DNA of 7,317 nt, taken from positions 1 through 7,317 of the forward strand of contig JAVBLQ010000068.1 of assembly GCA_031553435.1 (NCBI GenBank), given 5' to 3'. The position numbers were made by a program, and so were the translations under genes. Positions 5,553 through 7,317 of this stretch are shown piece after piece. The notes under the pieces were generated by a model that searched no databases, was not told the DNA's origin, and saw only the letters and a list, made by a program, of their open reading frames with translations. This stretch comes from JAVBLQ01 sp031553435. Its GTDB lineage: Bacteria; Bacteroidota; Bacteroidia; Bacteroidales; Azobacteroidaceae. Within the stretch, counting starts at the first letter, position 1. Each line of letters opens with the position of its first letter.

Positions 5553-7034
5553 ATGAAAAAAAATCTTATCCTTTTACATTTATTGTTTTTTGCGTTTATA
5601 TTCACTTCATGTGAAGAGAAAGACGAAAATCTCACTCCGGAAGAAAGTAATAAACATGTGAATAACTGGATTTATGAGAGAATGAATGTCTATTATCTTT
5701 GGAATGATAAGCTTCCGGCATCTCCCAATTTTAGTCTTTCTCCTGATAAATTTTTTGAATCCATTTGCTATCGGTATAATGAAAACAGCAATCCTGATGG
5801 AGATAGATTTTCGTGGATACAAGATAATTATGTAGATTTAGTAAACGAATTGAGTGGAGTTTCAAATGATGAAATCGGATTTGATTTCATGCTTTATCGT
5901 ATGTCTGAAAACTCAAATGACTTGTGTGGAGAGGTTTGGTTTGTAAAAAAAGGAACTCCGGCAGAAGCTATGGGGCTTAAAAGAGGTCAGTTTTTTACTG
6001 AAATTAATAATCAGCAACTTACAATTGATAATTGGGAAAATATTTTAAAAAATCTCAAAGGGAATTATACATTGTCTGTTCATACTGATGATGGTCAGTC
6101 CTTGTCGCCTAAACAACTCTTATCATTGTCTACAGTAAGCAAATACGAAGATAATCCCATTTATTACAGCAATGTATATACAATCAACAACAAAAAAATC
6201 GGTTATCTTGTTTATAATTTTTTTGTTAATGACAATGGAGACGGTTCATGTAAATACGATGCTCAGTTAGCACAAATATTCAGTAATTTTAAATCTCAGA
6301 ATATATCTTCATTGATTCTTGATCTTCGTTATAACTCTGGAGGACAGATGACTGCCGCCACAGCTTTGGCCAGTATGATTGTAAAAAACTTCAGTACTCA
6401 GAATCTTTTTGCAAGAGAAAAATGGAATGATGATATAGAGCCAATCTTAAAGAAAGACTATGGAGCTGAGTTTTTTAATACCTATTTTATTGATAAAATA
6501 AGTCCGAATGAAGATTGGAATAAGCTTACAACTGCTATTCCTTTACCCAATATTGGAAATAATCTGCAGGAGTTTTATGTCCTTACAGGAGAATATACGG
6601 CTTCCGCAAGTGAGATGATAATAAACGGTTTGAAACCATATATGACAGTCACTTTATTGGGTGAGACTACGATGGGAAAAAATGTAGGTTCCATATCTAT
6701 TTACGAAGAAAATAATCCGAAAAACAAATGGGGAATTCAACCTATCGTATTCAAACTATATAATGCGAATGGGAAATCCGATTATACTGCAGGCTTTACA
6801 CCCAATTTTGTTAATTATGATGATGTATACCCTAAAAGAGAATTGGGGGATCTTGAGGAAAATATGCTGAGTGATGCTATACGGCATATTGCTGGAGTTA
6901 GTACGCTAAAAGTTAGTGTATTAGGAAGAAAAAGCTCTTATAAAAAAATATTTTCTTCTTTGGAAAAGAAACCTTGGAGAAATCAGGTTATTTGTAAAAC
7001 AAAGTCCTTATCTCTAATAACAAAATCTAAATGA
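5553..7034 (+). CDS. S41 family (C-terminal processing type) peptidase with PDZ domain, lipoprotein
   Basis: A 493-residue predicted envelope serine peptidase. The N-terminus MKKNLILLHLLFFAF ends in a lipobox, FTSC, with Cys20 as the lipidation site, followed by EEKDEN; maturation would leave a lipid-anchored protein. Next come an N-terminal helical segment with NNWIYERMNVYYLW (37-50) and DRFSWI (84-89), a PDZ-like domain (about 105-180, with KKGTPAEAMGLKRGQ at 132-146) and the S41 catalytic core (about 205-420) with LILDLRYNSGG at 254-264. The nucleophile is most likely Ser351 in TASASE, with general base Lys376 in TTMGK; the 25-residue spacing equals that of E. coli Prc (S430/K455). The Gln found four residues after the Lys in Prc/CtpA is Ser380 here. 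The last 45 or so residues are Lys/Arg-rich and match no domain I know. Substrates are unknown. It probably has its own promoter, and its TGA overlaps the next gene's ATG. Confidence 0.92.
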   Translation: MKKNLILLHLLFFAFIFTSCEEKDENLTPEESNKHVNNWIYERMNVYYLWNDKLPASPNFSLSPDKFFESICYRYNENSNPDGDRFSWIQDNYVDLVNELSGVSNDEIGFDFMLYRMSENSNDLCGEVWFVKKGTPAEAMGLKRGQFFTEINNQQLTIDNWENILKNLKGNYTLSVHTDDGQSLSPKQLLSLSTVSKYEDNPIYYSNVYTINNKKIGYLVYNFFVNDNGDGSCKYDAQLAQIFSNFKSQNISSLILDLRYNSGGQMTAATALASMIVKNFSTQNLFAREKWNDDIEPILKKDYGAEFFNTYFIDKISPNEDWNKLTTAIPLPNIGNNLQEFYVLTGEYTASASEMIINGLKPYMTVTLLGETTMGKNVGSISIYEENNPKNKWGIQPIVFKLYNANGKSDYTAGFTPNFVNYDDVYPKRELGDLEENMLSDAIRHIAGVSTLKVSVLGRKSSYKKIFSSLEKKPWRNQVICKTKSLSLITKSK

Positions 7035-7317
7035 GAATAGTTACAGTTATAGTAGTATTTTTAGGAATATTTTTACCGGGAATGTTTGCACAAAAACTTA
7101 TTCCCATTGATTCAATCACTGGAAGGCGGCCGGTTTTGGTTGATAATGAGCGCCAAAAAGATGTATTGCGTCTTAGATCAAAAATTCAGGAACAACTATA
7201 CAAAGATGATATTGTCTCTGATTTGACTCCCGAACAACGCTCAATCATCAATAACACAGTCCTGGAAAGAGATAAAAAATTGTTACAAATAAATAATGCA
7301 CTTTCTGAGAAAAAAGC
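7031..7317 (+). CDS. Exported protein of unknown function, 3' end missing
   Basis: Only the first 95 residues are in the window. The ATG at 7031 overlaps the peptidase TGA as ATGA, so the two genes are probably co-transcribed and translationally coupled. The protein begins MRIVTVIVVFLGIFLPGMFA, a typical signal peptide with likely cleavage after Ala20, and no lipobox Cys. After a short segment with Pro and Gly (21-37), the chain becomes strongly charged and probably helical (38-95), with many Lys, Arg, Glu and Gln. No family is recognisable. Pairing with an S41 lipoprotein suggests a periplasmic or outer-membrane job, possibly as partner or substrate, but this is inference from gene order alone. 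Confidence 0.7.
   Translation, partial: MRIVTVIVVFLGIFLPGMFAQKLIPIDSITGRRPVLVDNERQKDVLRLRSKIQEQLYKDDIVSDLTPEQRSIINNTVLERDKKLLQINNALSEKK

Noticed and set aside
1..7317. CRISPR arrays, insertion sequences, phage genes or toxin-antitoxin pairs.
   Set aside because: No spaced repeats, transposase motifs, phage-type genes or paired small regulatory genes were found on either strand.

Overview
The window reads as chromosomal DNA of a member of the Bacteroidota, probably order Bacteroidales. Evidence: several intergenic regions carry the Bacteroidetes -7 promoter box TAnnTTTG, no start codon has a convincing Shine-Dalgarno sequence, the DNA is AT-rich, and the genes (a GH32 fructan hydrolase, a pyrH-frr-rsgA cluster, an S41 peptidase lipoprotein) have the look of that phylum. 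The genus cannot be fixed from this sequence.

Layout. Positions 1-1003 (+) hold the 3' two thirds or so of a GH32 fructan or sucrose hydrolase gene. It converges, across only 11 bp, on a minus-strand block at 1015-4601. Read in transcription order, that block is pyrH (UMP kinase), frr (ribosome recycling factor), rsgA (30S-maturation GTPase) and a PLP-dependent Cys/Met-metabolism enzyme. The first three look like one nucleotide/translation operon. An AATTAAG tandem repeat that can fold into a 17-bp hairpin lies between frr and rsgA. The best starts of frr and pyrH are internal to longer open frames, giving family-typical 186- and 236-residue proteins.

Positions 4602-4952 are a 351-bp non-coding divergent region with candidate promoter boxes for pyrH. 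Rightward from there come a small exported protein with a C-terminal 'PVDDG'-membrane-helix-basic tail (4953-5264), a complete tRNA-Leu(GAG) transcription unit with its own promoter and terminator (5278-5463), an S41/PDZ peptidase lipoprotein (5553-7034), and the start of an unrecognised exported protein whose ATG overlaps the peptidase stop codon (7031-7317, cut by the window edge).

Most of the window is ordinary housekeeping sequence. I see no CRISPR array, transposase, phage gene or recognisable new defence system. The least explained part is 4953-7317: a small membrane-tailed exported protein of unknown function, and an envelope peptidase apparently translationally coupled to an unknown exported protein.
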